DNA from: Candidatus Solibacter usitatus | GTDB lineage: Bacteria > Acidobacteriota > Terriglobia > Bryobacterales > Bryobacteraceae | NCBI GenBank assembly: GCA_016191645.1 | Contig: JACPVQ010000205.1 | Coordinates: 1-64,000, forward strand | Length of the DNA stretch: 64,000 nt | Reading direction: 5' to 3' | Part shown: positions 36,096 to 45,763 of the stretch, in pieces | Numbering within the stretch: position 1 is the stretch's first letter | Layout: every line of letters begins with the position of its first letter | Program-made: the position numbers and the translations under genes | The notes under the pieces: generated by a model | Told to the model about the DNA's origin: nothing | Databases searched by the model: none | Seen by the model: only the letters and a program-made list of their open reading frames with translations

Positions 36096-36898
36096 CGTTG
36101 ATTGGCCAGCTGCCTTCCCGTCCGTCCAACTGGCGCGCGCGCGATGGTGTTGCGGCCGAAATTCGCGGCATAGAGATGGCCGCCGTGAAACGCGATGTTG
36201 GTGGGCCTGCTCAGCTTGATCGCCCAGCGATCATAGGCGAAGAGCGTCACACTTCCCGAACGGTCGACGCGATGAATGTCATCGGAGGCGTAGCATGAAA
36301 CATAAAGATTGCCCTCTGTGTCCAAAGCCAGCCCATCCGGCAGGCGGCCGGTGTTCTCCGCGTAGACTCTATGCACTCCCGTAACCAGATCCACGCTGAC
36401 CACGCGATCGGCATCGCTTTCGGCAACGTACAGCACTCCTGCATCTTCATCCAACGCGAGCCCGTTTGCAAATCCCATCGGCGCAAGAACGGTCTCCATC
36501 CCGCCGCCGGCGTCGAAGCGCAGCACGCGGCCATTTGCCTTCTGCCAATTGCCGGAGTCGCTGACGTAGTAAGTTCCATCGCTATGGAACACACCATAGT
36601 TGGGACAGATCATCCCCTTCGCAAAAACTTTCCATTTGCCCTCGCGCGTCACGCTCACAACGCCATGAGCCGGGTTGCAGACATACAACTCGGCGTCATC
36701 GGGCGTCCATGCCAGCCCGCCGCAAAAACCGCCCAGTTCCGCAACCGTCTCCACGCGGCCATCCATCGCAATGCGATAGACCTGCCCCGCTTCGCCTCCC
36801 GCCCACAACATGCCCTCACGATCAAATGCGATGCACTCGGGATGATCGAGCCCGGTGGCGAAGATCTCGAATTGCTCGATGGGAATTTCCGGCGTCAA
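36092..36898 (-). CDS. SMP-30/gluconolactonase-like beta-propeller protein
   Basis: ATGLDHPECIAFDREGMLWAGGEAGQVYRI; FANGLALDEDAGVLYVAES; DGLALDTEGNLYVSCY. Confidence 0.88.
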   Translation of the reverse strand: MTPEIPIEQFEIFATGLDHPECIAFDREGMLWAGGEAGQVYRIAMDGRVETVAELGGFCGGLAWTPDDAELYVCNPAHGVVSVTREGKWKVFAKGMICPNYGVFHSDGTYYVSDSGNWQKANGRVLRFDAGGGMETVLAPMGFANGLALDEDAGVLYVAESDADRVVSVDLVTGVHRVYAENTGRLPDGLALDTEGNLYVSCYASDDIHRVDRSGSVTLFAYDRWAIKLSRPTNIAFHGGHLYAANFGRNTIARAPVGRTGRQLANQR

Positions 36899-38388
36899 TA
36901 TCCCGCCGCCTTTCCTTCGCGGCGCGGATCGACTGCGCCTTCCAGCCACTCCCCAGCGGCGAGAATGAGATTCATGTCGTTGTTCGATCCGCGCAACTCG
37001 ACACGATATCCTTTTTCGCGCAGGATGGCCAGCGTGTCGGGCGAGAAGCCGGGCTCAACAAACACCACGTCCGGCCGCCACTGATGATGGACGCGCGGCG
37101 TATTGATCGCCTGCTGCGCGTTGTGGCCGAAGTCGATCACATTTACGATGCCTTGCAGCACGGCGCTCACAATGGTGGGACCGCCAGGCGTGCCGATCAC
37201 CATATGAAGCCTGCCGTCCTTCTCGACAATGGTTGGCGTCATGGAGGAGGCAGGGCGCTTGCGCGGCGCGATCGCGTTCGCCTCGCCTTGCACCAGCCCG
37301 TACTGATTCGCGCCGCCCGGATTGGCGGCGAAGTTGTCCATGTTGTTGTTCAGCAGGAATCCAAGACCGGGCACCGTAACTCCGCTTCCGTAGAGCATGT
37401 TCAGCGTGATGGTCGCCGCGACAGCGTTGCCCGCGGCATCGACTACACCGTAGTGCGTCGTGTTGCCGGATTTGGCGCTGAGCAGCTTTTCATAGGGAAT
37501 GCTGACGAACTCCGGATCGCCGAAATATTCGGCGCGATCGGCGAAACTGCGCCGCATCGCCTCCACCAACACTCCGATACTCGTGGCAGAGCCGCAACCC
37601 ATCGCCGGCAGATCGGCCGTTTCGATGAGGCCAAGCATTTGCAACAAACCGAGTCCGCCGGAACTGCTTCCGGCGGCGGTGGTCACATCGAATCCGCGGT
37701 AACTTCCGCGCAGCGGCTGCGGCGTTGAGACGCGGAACGTACGCAAATCCTCCAGCGTTACGTGCCCTCCGTGCGCGGACATCGCGGTGGCCAATTTCGA
37801 TGCCGTCTCGCCGAGATAGAACTCCTCCGCGCCGTTGTTCGCGATCCGTTCCAGAGTCGCCGCAAGTTCGGGTTGGCGGTGAAGTTCATCCGGCTCCAGG
37901 TACTTCCCGTTGTTCAAGAAGACGCGCGTCGATTCCGGGTCGGCATGGAGCGCCTCCGATTGACGCATGCTCTCTGCGCGCTGCCAGGTGACGGCATGAC
38001 CTTGCGCCGCAATCACCGTCGCTGGCATCAGCAACTCGCGCCACGGCAATTGTCCGTGTTGTTTATGCAGCGCCGACATTCCAGCGACATGGCCCGGCGT
38101 GGCCGCCGCCCGCCAGCCGGTGACGCTCTCTCCCGTCAGCTGTCCGTTCGCGTCTTTAAACATGTCGCGCGAAGCAGAGGCGGGCGCTTGCTCGCGAAAG
38201 TCGAAAAAGTTGAATCTGCCGTCTCTGGTGCGAACCAGGACATTGCCTCCGCCGCCCAAACCGCACATTGCCGAATGCGTCACGGAGAGAACGAAGCTCA
38301 TGGCCACGGCCGCATCGACGGCATTGCCGCCTCGCTGCAGCACAGCCAGCCCAACGTCCGTAGCGTAGGTATCGCCGCTCGCCACCAT
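36895..38388 (-). CDS. ggt: Gamma-glutamyltransferase
   Basis: VLQRGGNAVDAAVAM; catalytic GNTTHYGVVDAAGNAVAATITLN; GSGVTVPGLGFLLNNNMDNF; GTPGGPTIVSAVLQ. Confidence 0.94.
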   Translation of the reverse strand: MVASGDTYATDVGLAVLQRGGNAVDAAVAMSFVLSVTHSAMCGLGGGGNVLVRTRDGRFNFFDFREQAPASASRDMFKDANGQLTGESVTGWRAAATPGHVAGMSALHKQHGQLPWRELLMPATVIAAQGHAVTWQRAESMRQSEALHADPESTRVFLNNGKYLEPDELHRQPELAATLERIANNGAEEFYLGETASKLATAMSAHGGHVTLEDLRTFRVSTPQPLRGSYRGFDVTTAAGSSSGGLGLLQMLGLIETADLPAMGCGSATSIGVLVEAMRRSFADRAEYFGDPEFVSIPYEKLLSAKSGNTTHYGVVDAAGNAVAATITLNMLYGSGVTVPGLGFLLNNNMDNFAANPGGANQYGLVQGEANAIAPRKRPASSMTPTIVEKDGRLHMVIGTPGGPTIVSAVLQGIVNVIDFGHNAQQAINTPRVHHQWRPDVVFVEPGFSPDTLAILREKGYRVELRGSNNDMNLILAAGEWLEGAVDPRREGKAAGY

Positions 38389-38437
38389 GGCGCGCCGCGA
38401 GCGTACGGGCTGCGCGCCGAATATCAGTTGCGGTGTT

Positions 38438-38809
38438 CTATTGATGGACAGAGTACGGAGCCTGTGGCGGGTTCAGTTTGATTTCGATCGTCTTCTCTTC
38501 TTCATTGACTTCGAAGACCTGACCGAACGTCTGATAGCCGCTGGCGATCACCGTAACTTTGATGTTGCCCTGCGGAATGGAAGGAAGCTTCGCCACGCCG
38601 TCCTGCCCGGTCTTGGTTTCCCAATGCGTGCGCGCCTTGCGGCCGAGTTTCACCACCGAACGGCTGCCCTTGAAATCCAGCACCACGCTGGCGCGCTCAA
38701 TCGGCTTGTCCTTCAACGTTTTCACTTCCACGCGAAGCGTCGTCATGGGGGGATCGGCCGGCAGTGGAAGCGTTACTAGAAATGCCAGCGCAAGCAAACG
38801 GAGTCGCAT
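38438..38809 (-). CDS. Small secreted carboxypeptidase-regulatory-like (Ig-fold) protein
   Basis: Signal peptide; VKTLKDKPIERASVVLDF...TKTGQDGVAKLPSIPQGNIKVTVIASGYQTFGQVFEV. Confidence 0.65.
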   Translation of the reverse strand: MRLRLLALAFLVTLPLPADPPMTTLRVEVKTLKDKPIERASVVLDFKGSRSVVKLGRKARTHWETKTGQDGVAKLPSIPQGNIKVTVIASGYQTFGQVFEVNEEEKTIEIKLNPPQAPYSVHQ

Positions 38810-38845
38810 GACTTTATTATCACCCGGCTGAGCCGCCGCTTCCAC

Positions 38846-41800
38846 TCACTTGTTTTCCGTGGCCGCGGATTTGCCCCTGGAGGCCTCCAATTGCTGCAAT
38901 AGTTCGCGCACCGCCGCATCCAACTGGCTATCCTTGCCGGAATAGCTTTCGCCAACGGGGCGCTGCACCGGCACATCCACCGGCCTCGGGTGCATTTCCA
39001 TCAACACCCCGTCGTTATCGAACACTTTTGTGCGCGGCATGCGCAAAGAGGAGCCGTCGATCAAGGTCTGATTCCACGTGTAGACGATCCAACCCGCGGT
39101 CGGCTCTCCCACGACCTTGCCCAATTTGAGCCGGCGGTATCCTTCGGTGAAATCCTCGGCGTCGGAAAGAGAATGCTGGTTGGTGACCAGAATCGTCGGC
39201 AACTCCAGCGAACGCTGGCCCAGAAGGCTGCGCGCGGGTGAGGCTCGCCTGCCGCGTTCGAGAAACGTCAGGTATGGCTTCCGCGCAAAGACGTCGAGAG
39301 CATAGGCGTTTACAAAGCCGCCGTTATTGGCGCGAACGTCGATCACAACTCCCTCTTTGGAATGATTACCGGCATCGAGATCGACGTAGAGGCGCGACAG
39401 CGAATCCGCCCCCATGTCGAGCATGTGTACGTAGCCGAGTTTTCCACTGCTGATTTTTTCAACGTAGGCGCGTCGGCTTTCCACCCACGCACGGTAGAGC
39501 AGGTTTTTCTCGGCGGCGTTGCCGATGGGCTGCACGGCGACGGTTCGCGTTTTCCCGTCGGTGCCCGCTACGGTTAGTTCGACGCGCTTGCCGGACGTGT
39601 AAGCGAGAAGCTCCTGTAGGTTCGTGTCGCGTCCCAATGCTTTACCGCCGAGGGTCAGCAGCGTGTCTCCCGGCCTGATTCCGGAGATCGCCGCCGGACC
39701 AAGGGGAATTACTTCGTTGATCAGGAATTTGCCGCCGGCCAACGCTGCGGAATCGAAGCGAAGGCCAATCGCGCCCGCCGTGGATTCGCGGTTCGGCGCA
39801 GCGCCAATCCCCGAATGCGACGCGTTCAACTCACCGATCATGAGGTTGACCAGCCGGTACAAATCGGACGATGTGCGCGCCGAATCCACCAGCGGTTCGT
39901 ACGTTGCGCGAAGAGCGTTCCAATCCGCGCCGTTAAATCGGTCGTCGAAGAAATGATCCCGCTGATAGGTCCAAGCCTGTTGGAAAACCTCCTTCTTCTG
40001 CTGATGGAAATCGATGTCCATCTCGGCGGTGACGTTGACCGCCCGCGCGGCGCGCGTATCCAGCGCGACGGATTGTATTCTGCCGCGTTCCAGATAGACG
40101 GCCTCCTTTGCGCCCGCGGCGAATTGCGCGTGCGATTTGTTTCCCGCCGTGGTGGTCACCTGCACGGCCACAGCTTCTTCGCGGGCCGTTTCGTCGATTG
40201 CGTAAGTGAAGAGATTCTCGCGGCCTGCAAGAGCCGCTGTAATGAGCAGACGCTTACCATCCGCGCTCATGTCGAAGTCGTTCACGTCCAGCCCCAGATT
40301 CAGCAGACTCAACCTTCCGCGAATGCCCTCGAAGACAATTTCGACAGGACCCGGCTTCGCGGCAAGTTCCACGGGCGGGGCCACTGCGCGAAAAAGATCG
40401 CTGAATCGATCTTCGCGAAAGCGCGGCGTGCGCAAAACCAGGTCGACGCGCGCGATCCGTTGCTCTTCCGTTCGCTGCCCCGTTTGAAAAAAGATTTGCT
40501 TTCCGTCGCTGCTCCACGCGACGCCGCGGACATTCGCATTGGCAAGAAATGATACGGGCGCCGGCGCGCCGCCTTCCAACGGAGTCACCATGACGTTGGT
40601 GAATCCGCGAGTGCCGCGTGTTGCAAACGCCAGCCACTTACTGTCGGGCGACCACGCGAGCGTTTTCGCGGAGACCAACGGCAGGCGGCCAAATTCACCG
40701 GGGGCGAGCATTCGCTCCTGTTTGCTTTCGAACGTGTAAACCCAAACGGATTTGCCGCCTCGCAGATAGGCCAGGTGTTTGCCATCGGGTGAAAATCGTG
40801 GCGCGGCATCGGGCTCCGCATTCGATGTCAACCGCGTTTCCACGCCGCTCCCAAAATCGTAAAGATAGATGTGACTCGCTCCGCCACGCGAGGAAACATA
40901 GACAAGCTTTCTGCTATCCGGCGACCAGGAAACCTGCTGCTCCAAAGCAGAGGTTCGCGTCACGCGCTGTGCGTCGCCACCGTCTTTCCCCGCGGCGAAT
41001 ACTTCCCCGCGCACCACGAACGCGATCTTCTTGCCGTCGGGCGAGAGCGACAGTTCGCTAAATTCGCTGTTCAAGCTGACATGCGTGATGGACGGCGTTG
41101 CGGAGGACCCGCGCAGGTGAATGGGAATCTGCGCCATTTTCGCGTGCAGCGTATCCATCTTCCAGATGCCGAACCCCCGCTCGAAGACGATCATCTTTCC
41201 GTCGTAGGTGATATTGGGCCACAACAACCGGCCGTCTTTGAAAGCAGTCACTTGGCGCGAAGTCCCGCCCAAGGGTTGACGCCATATGTTCTCCACTCCC
41301 GTACGATCCGAAACGAAGAATAACGATTTTCCATCGGGCGTCCACATCGGCCAAATCTCTTTCGCGCCGCCATCGGTGACGCGCTCATAGACTGGCGGAG
41401 AACCCTTCACCAGAAGGATTTCACTAAGGTCGAGATTGCTGTGCCCGTTGCGCCACCATTGCCGCGAGGCGATACCGCGCGCATTGATGGCTACGGCCAA
41501 TCCATCGGGCGATGGGGCTGCGAAAAACTCGCTGGCGTAACGATCGGCCGCAACGGGAATGGGCGTTCCGCCGCTCGCGCGGACTTTGTAGACGTCGTTC
41601 ATGGAAGAGATGTCGCCGCTTGCGGAATGGAAGAAAAGCCATTGTCCGTCGCGGCTCCACGAGTCGAGTTGATCGAGCCCGTCCTGAAAGGTCAGGCGCT
41701 TCAATTCGCCGCTCGACATGGTGAGCACGTAGATGTCGCCGCCGCCGGTGCGCGTGGATACGAATGCCAGCTTCGTACCATCGGGCGATAGCAGCGGCCG

Positions 41801-41977
41801 CGATTCGTCCGCCGGGTGAGACACCAGCAGCGATGCCTCTCCGCCATTCGGCGGCACGCGCCAGATGTCGCCGCCGGATACAAACACGATCTCGCCTTTC
41901 TCCGTTGCCATGTGCGGTTCGGAGACCGTTTGGCTAAAGGCGCATAGAGAAAGCGCGGGGAGCAGAAGTAATTTCAT
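38846..41977 (-). CDS. Tricorn-like S41 peptidase with TolB/WD40-type propellers
   Basis: Repeated SPDGKxxAF motifs; PDZ IRPGDTLLTLGG; catalytic region VIDVRANNGGFVNAYALD, ILVTNQHSLSDAEDFTEGYR. Confidence 0.93.
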   Translation of the reverse strand: MKLLLLPALSLCAFSQTVSEPHMATEKGEIVFVSGGDIWRVPPNGGEASLLVSHPADESRPLLSPDGTKLAFVSTRTGGGDIYVLTMSSGELKRLTFQDGLDQLDSWSRDGQWLFFHSASGDISSMNDVYKVRASGGTPIPVAADRYASEFFAAPSPDGLAVAINARGIASRQWWRNGHSNLDLSEILLVKGSPPVYERVTDGGAKEIWPMWTPDGKSLFFVSDRTGVENIWRQPLGGTSRQVTAFKDGRLLWPNITYDGKMIVFERGFGIWKMDTLHAKMAQIPIHLRGSSATPSITHVSLNSEFSELSLSPDGKKIAFVVRGEVFAAGKDGGDAQRVTRTSALEQQVSWSPDSRKLVYVSSRGGASHIYLYDFGSGVETRLTSNAEPDAAPRFSPDGKHLAYLRGGKSVWVYTFESKQERMLAPGEFGRLPLVSAKTLAWSPDSKWLAFATRGTRGFTNVMVTPLEGGAPAPVSFLANANVRGVAWSSDGKQIFFQTGQRTEEQRIARVDLVLRTPRFREDRFSDLFRAVAPPVELAAKPGPVEIVFEGIRGRLSLLNLGLDVNDFDMSADGKRLLITAALAGRENLFTYAIDETAREEAVAVQVTTTAGNKSHAQFAAGAKEAVYLERGRIQSVALDTRAARAVNVTAEMDIDFHQQKKEVFQQAWTYQRDHFFDDRFNGADWNALRATYEPLVDSARTSSDLYRLVNLMIGELNASHSGIGAAPNRESTAGAIGLRFDSAALAGGKFLINEVIPLGPAAISGIRPGDTLLTLGGKALGRDTNLQELLAYTSGKRVELTVAGTDGKTRTVAVQPIGNAAEKNLLYRAWVESRRAYVEKISSGKLGYVHMLDMGADSLSRLYVDLDAGNHSKEGVVIDVRANNGGFVNAYALDVFARKPYLTFLERGRRASPARSLLGQRSLELPTILVTNQHSLSDAEDFTEGYRRLKLGKVVGEPTAGWIVYTWNQTLIDGSSLRMPRTKVFDNDGVLMEMHPRPVDVPVQRPVGESYSGKDSQLDAAVRELLQQLEASRGKSAATENK

Positions 41978-41983
41978 GGTGTC

Positions 41984-43972
41984 CTACAACTTCAAATAGG
42001 TCTGCAGCCAGTCTACCCACCTGCGCATCACGTCGCGAGTGTGAACGGGGTCCGTGGGGCTGTGGCCAGCCACCGGGTATGCGAAAAACCGCACAGGAAC
42101 GCCGTTGTCCCGCAGTGCATTGTACAGCCGGTAGGATTGTGAAATGGGTACACGGTAATCGCCGGTGGTGGCAAGAATCAATGTTGGCGTTTTGATGCGG
42201 CTTGCTTCGGCCATCGGCGATTGCTTGCGGTACTCCGCCATGCGCGCGGCGTCGGTGTAGGGCGACCCGCCAAATGCCGTTCCGCGCCGCACGTTCGCGT
42301 CACCCAAGTTGTATTGATCCATCCAATCCGTCACCGCGGCGCCAGCCACCGCCGCGCGCCAAACATCCGGGTAGTGGCCAATCAGCCACGACGTCATGTA
42401 GCCGCCATACGACCATCCCGACACCGCAATGCGAGTATCGTCGACGAACCCGCGCCTCTTTAACAGATCGACTCCCGACATCACGTCGCGGCCCGGACCG
42501 TCTCCCGCGTTGTTCCAAATTGCGGATTGAAACGCGTTTCCCAAATTGTCACTGCCGCGGTAGTTCGGCTCAAACACCACCCAGCCTTGCGCGGAGAACA
42601 ATTGCGCGTAGTTGGAAAACGCCTCCTTCGAAGCCGACCGCGGTCCGCCATGCACATACAACACCAGCGGATATTTGCGGCCCGCTTGAAAACCGGGCGG
42701 ATAGGTGACCACGCCATCCATCTGCAAACCATCGGGACCTTTCCACTGAATCGATTCCGGCCGCCCCAACTCCATCGCGGCAATTTCCTTGTTGAATTCC
42801 GTCAAGCGCACTGGCCCGGCGGCAGCCGATTCCACAAAGTAAAGTTCCGCCGGCCACATCGGTTCACTGCCCACAAAAGCGATGCGTCCTTGCGGATTCA
42901 CGGAGGCATCCAGCCAGAACCCCGTGGTTGGAACCACTTTGCCGGTTTGGATGCGCTTCGCCGGCCCATCCACCGGTTGAATCCACATGGCGACCCCTGT
43001 GCCGTCGTTCGCGCTCACCAACAGCGATCGCGAATCGGCCATCCAGATGGCGCGCTGCACATTGCGGTCCAGCGGGCGCGTGACGGAACGTCCTTCCCCA
43101 CCCGCAAACGGCGCGACCATCACTTCGTTTACGTTCTTGCTTTGGCCATCGCGGGGATACCAATAGGCAACGTACTGCCCGTCCGGCGAAATCAGCGGCT
43201 GGCCCTCATCTGTCTTGTGGCTGGTCAATTGCCGCATCGCGCCGCTCGCCACGTCCAAAACCTGCACGGTCGATTGATTGAAATCGCCGGAATACGGCGT
43301 GGCCACTTTGACGATCGTCACCGATTTTCCATCCGGAGTCCAGGAAAGCGGCGCCGCGGGTGGGCTTGGCGGAAAGCTGATAGGCAGCGTCCAATTGCCT
43401 GAGGTGATGCGCGATGCATTTCCGCCATCGGACGCAATGATCCATAAATGCGATGGCCGCGGATGCGTTGTCGTCAGAAAATCGTTATGCGCGGCTTCAA
43501 ACGATTTGTTGTGCCGCTCCACGCCTTCCACTTTCGGCGGGTCGTCGAAGGTGACGAATGCGATGCGCTTCCCGTCCGGGCTCCAACTGAACTGCTGCAC
43601 GCCTTGCGGCGTCCTGGTGAGCGCGAATGCGTCGCCGCCGTCGAACGGCAAAATGTGGATTTGCGTCTTACCATCCACCGTTGCGAGAAATCCCAACCGG
43701 TTTCCCGTGGGGGACCAGCGAGGTTGCGCAACGCCGCGGCGATCCCGCGTCAGCGTTCGTTGTTGCCGGCTGGCAACGTCGATGAGGACCAGATTCGCGT
43801 CCGTTCGATTCTCTTCGAAGTTCGACCTGGACACGATGACCGCGATGGATTTTCCATCGGGAGAAATCTGTGGATCGGAAAGCCGCACGATGCGGCCCGG
43901 CGTATTGATATCGAAGCGCGCCGCAAAGGCCGCCAATGCGAGCACGGCGGCGAGAACCAAACGGATGATCAT
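41984..43972 (-). CDS. S9 family peptidase (prolyl oligopeptidase/DPP-IV-like)
   Basis: GSDNLGNAFQ; IAVSGWSYGGYMTSWLIGHYPDVW; AGHSP; N-terminal propeller. Confidence 0.94.
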   Translation of the reverse strand: MIIRLVLAAVLALAAFAARFDINTPGRIVRLSDPQISPDGKSIAVIVSRSNFEENRTDANLVLIDVASRQQRTLTRDRRGVAQPRWSPTGNRLGFLATVDGKTQIHILPFDGGDAFALTRTPQGVQQFSWSPDGKRIAFVTFDDPPKVEGVERHNKSFEAAHNDFLTTTHPRPSHLWIIASDGGNASRITSGNWTLPISFPPSPPAAPLSWTPDGKSVTIVKVATPYSGDFNQSTVQVLDVASGAMRQLTSHKTDEGQPLISPDGQYVAYWYPRDGQSKNVNEVMVAPFAGGEGRSVTRPLDRNVQRAIWMADSRSLLVSANDGTGVAMWIQPVDGPAKRIQTGKVVPTTGFWLDASVNPQGRIAFVGSEPMWPAELYFVESAAAGPVRLTEFNKEIAAMELGRPESIQWKGPDGLQMDGVVTYPPGFQAGRKYPLVLYVHGGPRSASKEAFSNYAQLFSAQGWVVFEPNYRGSDNLGNAFQSAIWNNAGDGPGRDVMSGVDLLKRRGFVDDTRIAVSGWSYGGYMTSWLIGHYPDVWRAAVAGAAVTDWMDQYNLGDANVRRGTAFGGSPYTDAARMAEYRKQSPMAEASRIKTPTLILATTGDYRVPISQSYRLYNALRDNGVPVRFFAYPVAGHSPTDPVHTRDVMRRWVDWLQTYLKL

Positions 43973-44029
43973 AGGAACCCCTCCTGCAACGTACAGTGAT
44001 AACATACTCATGAATCCAGGAGGTTACCC

Positions 44030-45001
44030 ATGCCTATTTCACGGCGGCAGTTTTTGGAATCCGCGGCGGCGGCTTCGTTCGCGGCGGAGGTTGTCTACGG
44101 GGCTCAAGCCGACAAGAAGACCGGCATTCCCATGCGCATCTTCGGCAAGACCGGAGCGCGTATCCCGTGCATCACCTTCGGATGCGGCAGCCGGTTCCTC
44201 ATGTACAAACAGGAAGACAAAGCGCTGGAAGCGGTGAATCGCGCCATCGATCTCGGCATTACCTATTTGGATACCGCCTTTAGCTACGGCAATGGTCAAA
44301 GTGAAGAACGGCTCGGCAAGGTCATGAAGACTCGCCGCAAGGAAGTCTGGCTCACCACCAAAATCAACAAGCGCACCTACGACGAAGGGATGTCCATCAT
44401 CGAAGGCAGTTTGAAGCGCCTGCAGACGGACAGGATCGACCTCATCCACGTGCATAGCCTGACGGACATGGACGACCTAAAGGCGGTGGAATCGGGTTTG
44501 CTGAAGGCCTTGTACAAGGCTCGCGATCAGAAAATGACGCGGTTCATCGGCGTGACTTCGCACACCGATCCCACCGTGCTCAAGCTGGCACTGGAACGCC
44601 ACGACTTCGATTGCACGCAGATGGCGCTCAACGCCGCCCGCGTTGGCATGAAGAGCGGTAAGGGCGGAATGGAGGTCAACGAGGCGATGAAAGAGAGCTT
44701 CGAATTGACCGCCCTTCCAGCGGCGCTGAAAAAGAAAATGGGCGTGACGGCGATGAAGATTTTCGGCCAGGAGGCTCTCGTCGGAAAGGCTTCGGTTGAA
44801 AAACTGATCCGCTATGCGCTTTCTCTGCCCGTCGCCGCGGCTACACTCGGCATGCCGAAACTGGAATTTCTCGAAGAAAACGTGAAGATCGCCAAAGCAT
44901 TCAAGCCGCTCCCCAAGAATGAAATGCATAGCCTGGCAACGCAGCTGTTACCGCAGAAAGCGATGATGGATCGCTTCTTTGCCACCCACATCGACGCCTG
45001 A
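44030..45001 (+). CDS. Aldo/keto reductase with Tat-like leader
   Basis: MPISRRQFLESAAAASFAAEVVYG; LGITYLDTAFSYGNGQSEERLGKVMKTRRKEVWLTTK; SD AGGAGG upstream. Confidence 0.92.
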   Translation: MPISRRQFLESAAAASFAAEVVYGAQADKKTGIPMRIFGKTGARIPCITFGCGSRFLMYKQEDKALEAVNRAIDLGITYLDTAFSYGNGQSEERLGKVMKTRRKEVWLTTKINKRTYDEGMSIIEGSLKRLQTDRIDLIHVHSLTDMDDLKAVESGLLKALYKARDQKMTRFIGVTSHTDPTVLKLALERHDFDCTQMALNAARVGMKSGKGGMEVNEAMKESFELTALPAALKKKMGVTAMKIFGQEALVGKASVEKLIRYALSLPVAAATLGMPKLEFLEENVKIAKAFKPLPKNEMHSLATQLLPQKAMMDRFFATHIDA

Positions 45002-45058
45002 TTAGGCGACGCAGGCCTTTAGAGTGATACGATCAAAATAGCCCTCTTAGGCCTCCCC

Positions 45059-45748
45059 ATGCGCGAAAACACTCTGGCTGAAATCCTCCCGTCGATCCTT
45101 TCAGCCGATTTTGCGCGTCTAGGAGAAGAAATTTCGAGCGTCGAACGTGCCGGAATCCGCATGCTCCATATCGATGTGATGGACGGTCATTTTGTGCCGA
45201 ACCTGACTCTGGGCCCTCCAGTGGTCAAGTCGGTGCGGAGGATCACGAAACTGACATTGGATGTTCACCTGATGATTACTGACCCGGACCGTTACGCTCC
45301 CATCTTCATCGAAGCCGGAGCGGATATGGTTTCCGTACATCAGGAGGCGTGCACGCATCTGGATCGCACGCTGCGCATGATTCAGAGCGAAGGAGCGCGG
45401 GCTGGTGTGGTCCTGAATCCCGCGACGCCTGTCTCCACTCTGGACGAAGTGTTGGAGTTGGCTGACTACGTGCTCATTATGAGCGTCAATCCTGGATTCG
45501 GCGGACAGGCGTTTCTTCCGCACACGCTGCGCAAAGTGCGTACGTTGGAGGAAAAGCGGCGGCGCGGGAAGATGAACTTTTCCATTGAGATGGATGGGGG
45601 GCTGGGGCCGGACAATGTGGTGGAAGCGGTGCAGGCGGGCTGCGATTGGATAGTGGCCGGGTCCAGCGTCTTTCACAGTGAAAATGCGGAGACAGCCGTG
45701 AAGCGGCTGCAACAGTTGGTTCGCCAGGCGGTAACCGCCAGTGCGTAG
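45059..45748 (+). CDS. rpe: Ribulose-phosphate 3-epimerase
   Basis: ILPSILSADFARLGEEI; LHIDVMDGHFVPNLTLGPPVV; LDVHLMI; MSVNPGFGGQAF; MDGGL. Confidence 0.97.
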   Translation: MRENTLAEILPSILSADFARLGEEISSVERAGIRMLHIDVMDGHFVPNLTLGPPVVKSVRRITKLTLDVHLMITDPDRYAPIFIEAGADMVSVHQEACTHLDRTLRMIQSEGARAGVVLNPATPVSTLDEVLELADYVLIMSVNPGFGGQAFLPHTLRKVRTLEEKRRRGKMNFSIEMDGGLGPDNVVEAVQAGCDWIVAGSSVFHSENAETAVKRLQQLVRQAVTASA

Positions 45749-45763
45749 ATTTTTGATGAGGTT

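Noticed and set aside
38438-38809. Small Ig-like secreted protein as part of a novel secretion system
   Set aside because: Carboxypeptidase-regulatory-like domains are very common in Acidobacteria and no secretion machinery is adjacent.
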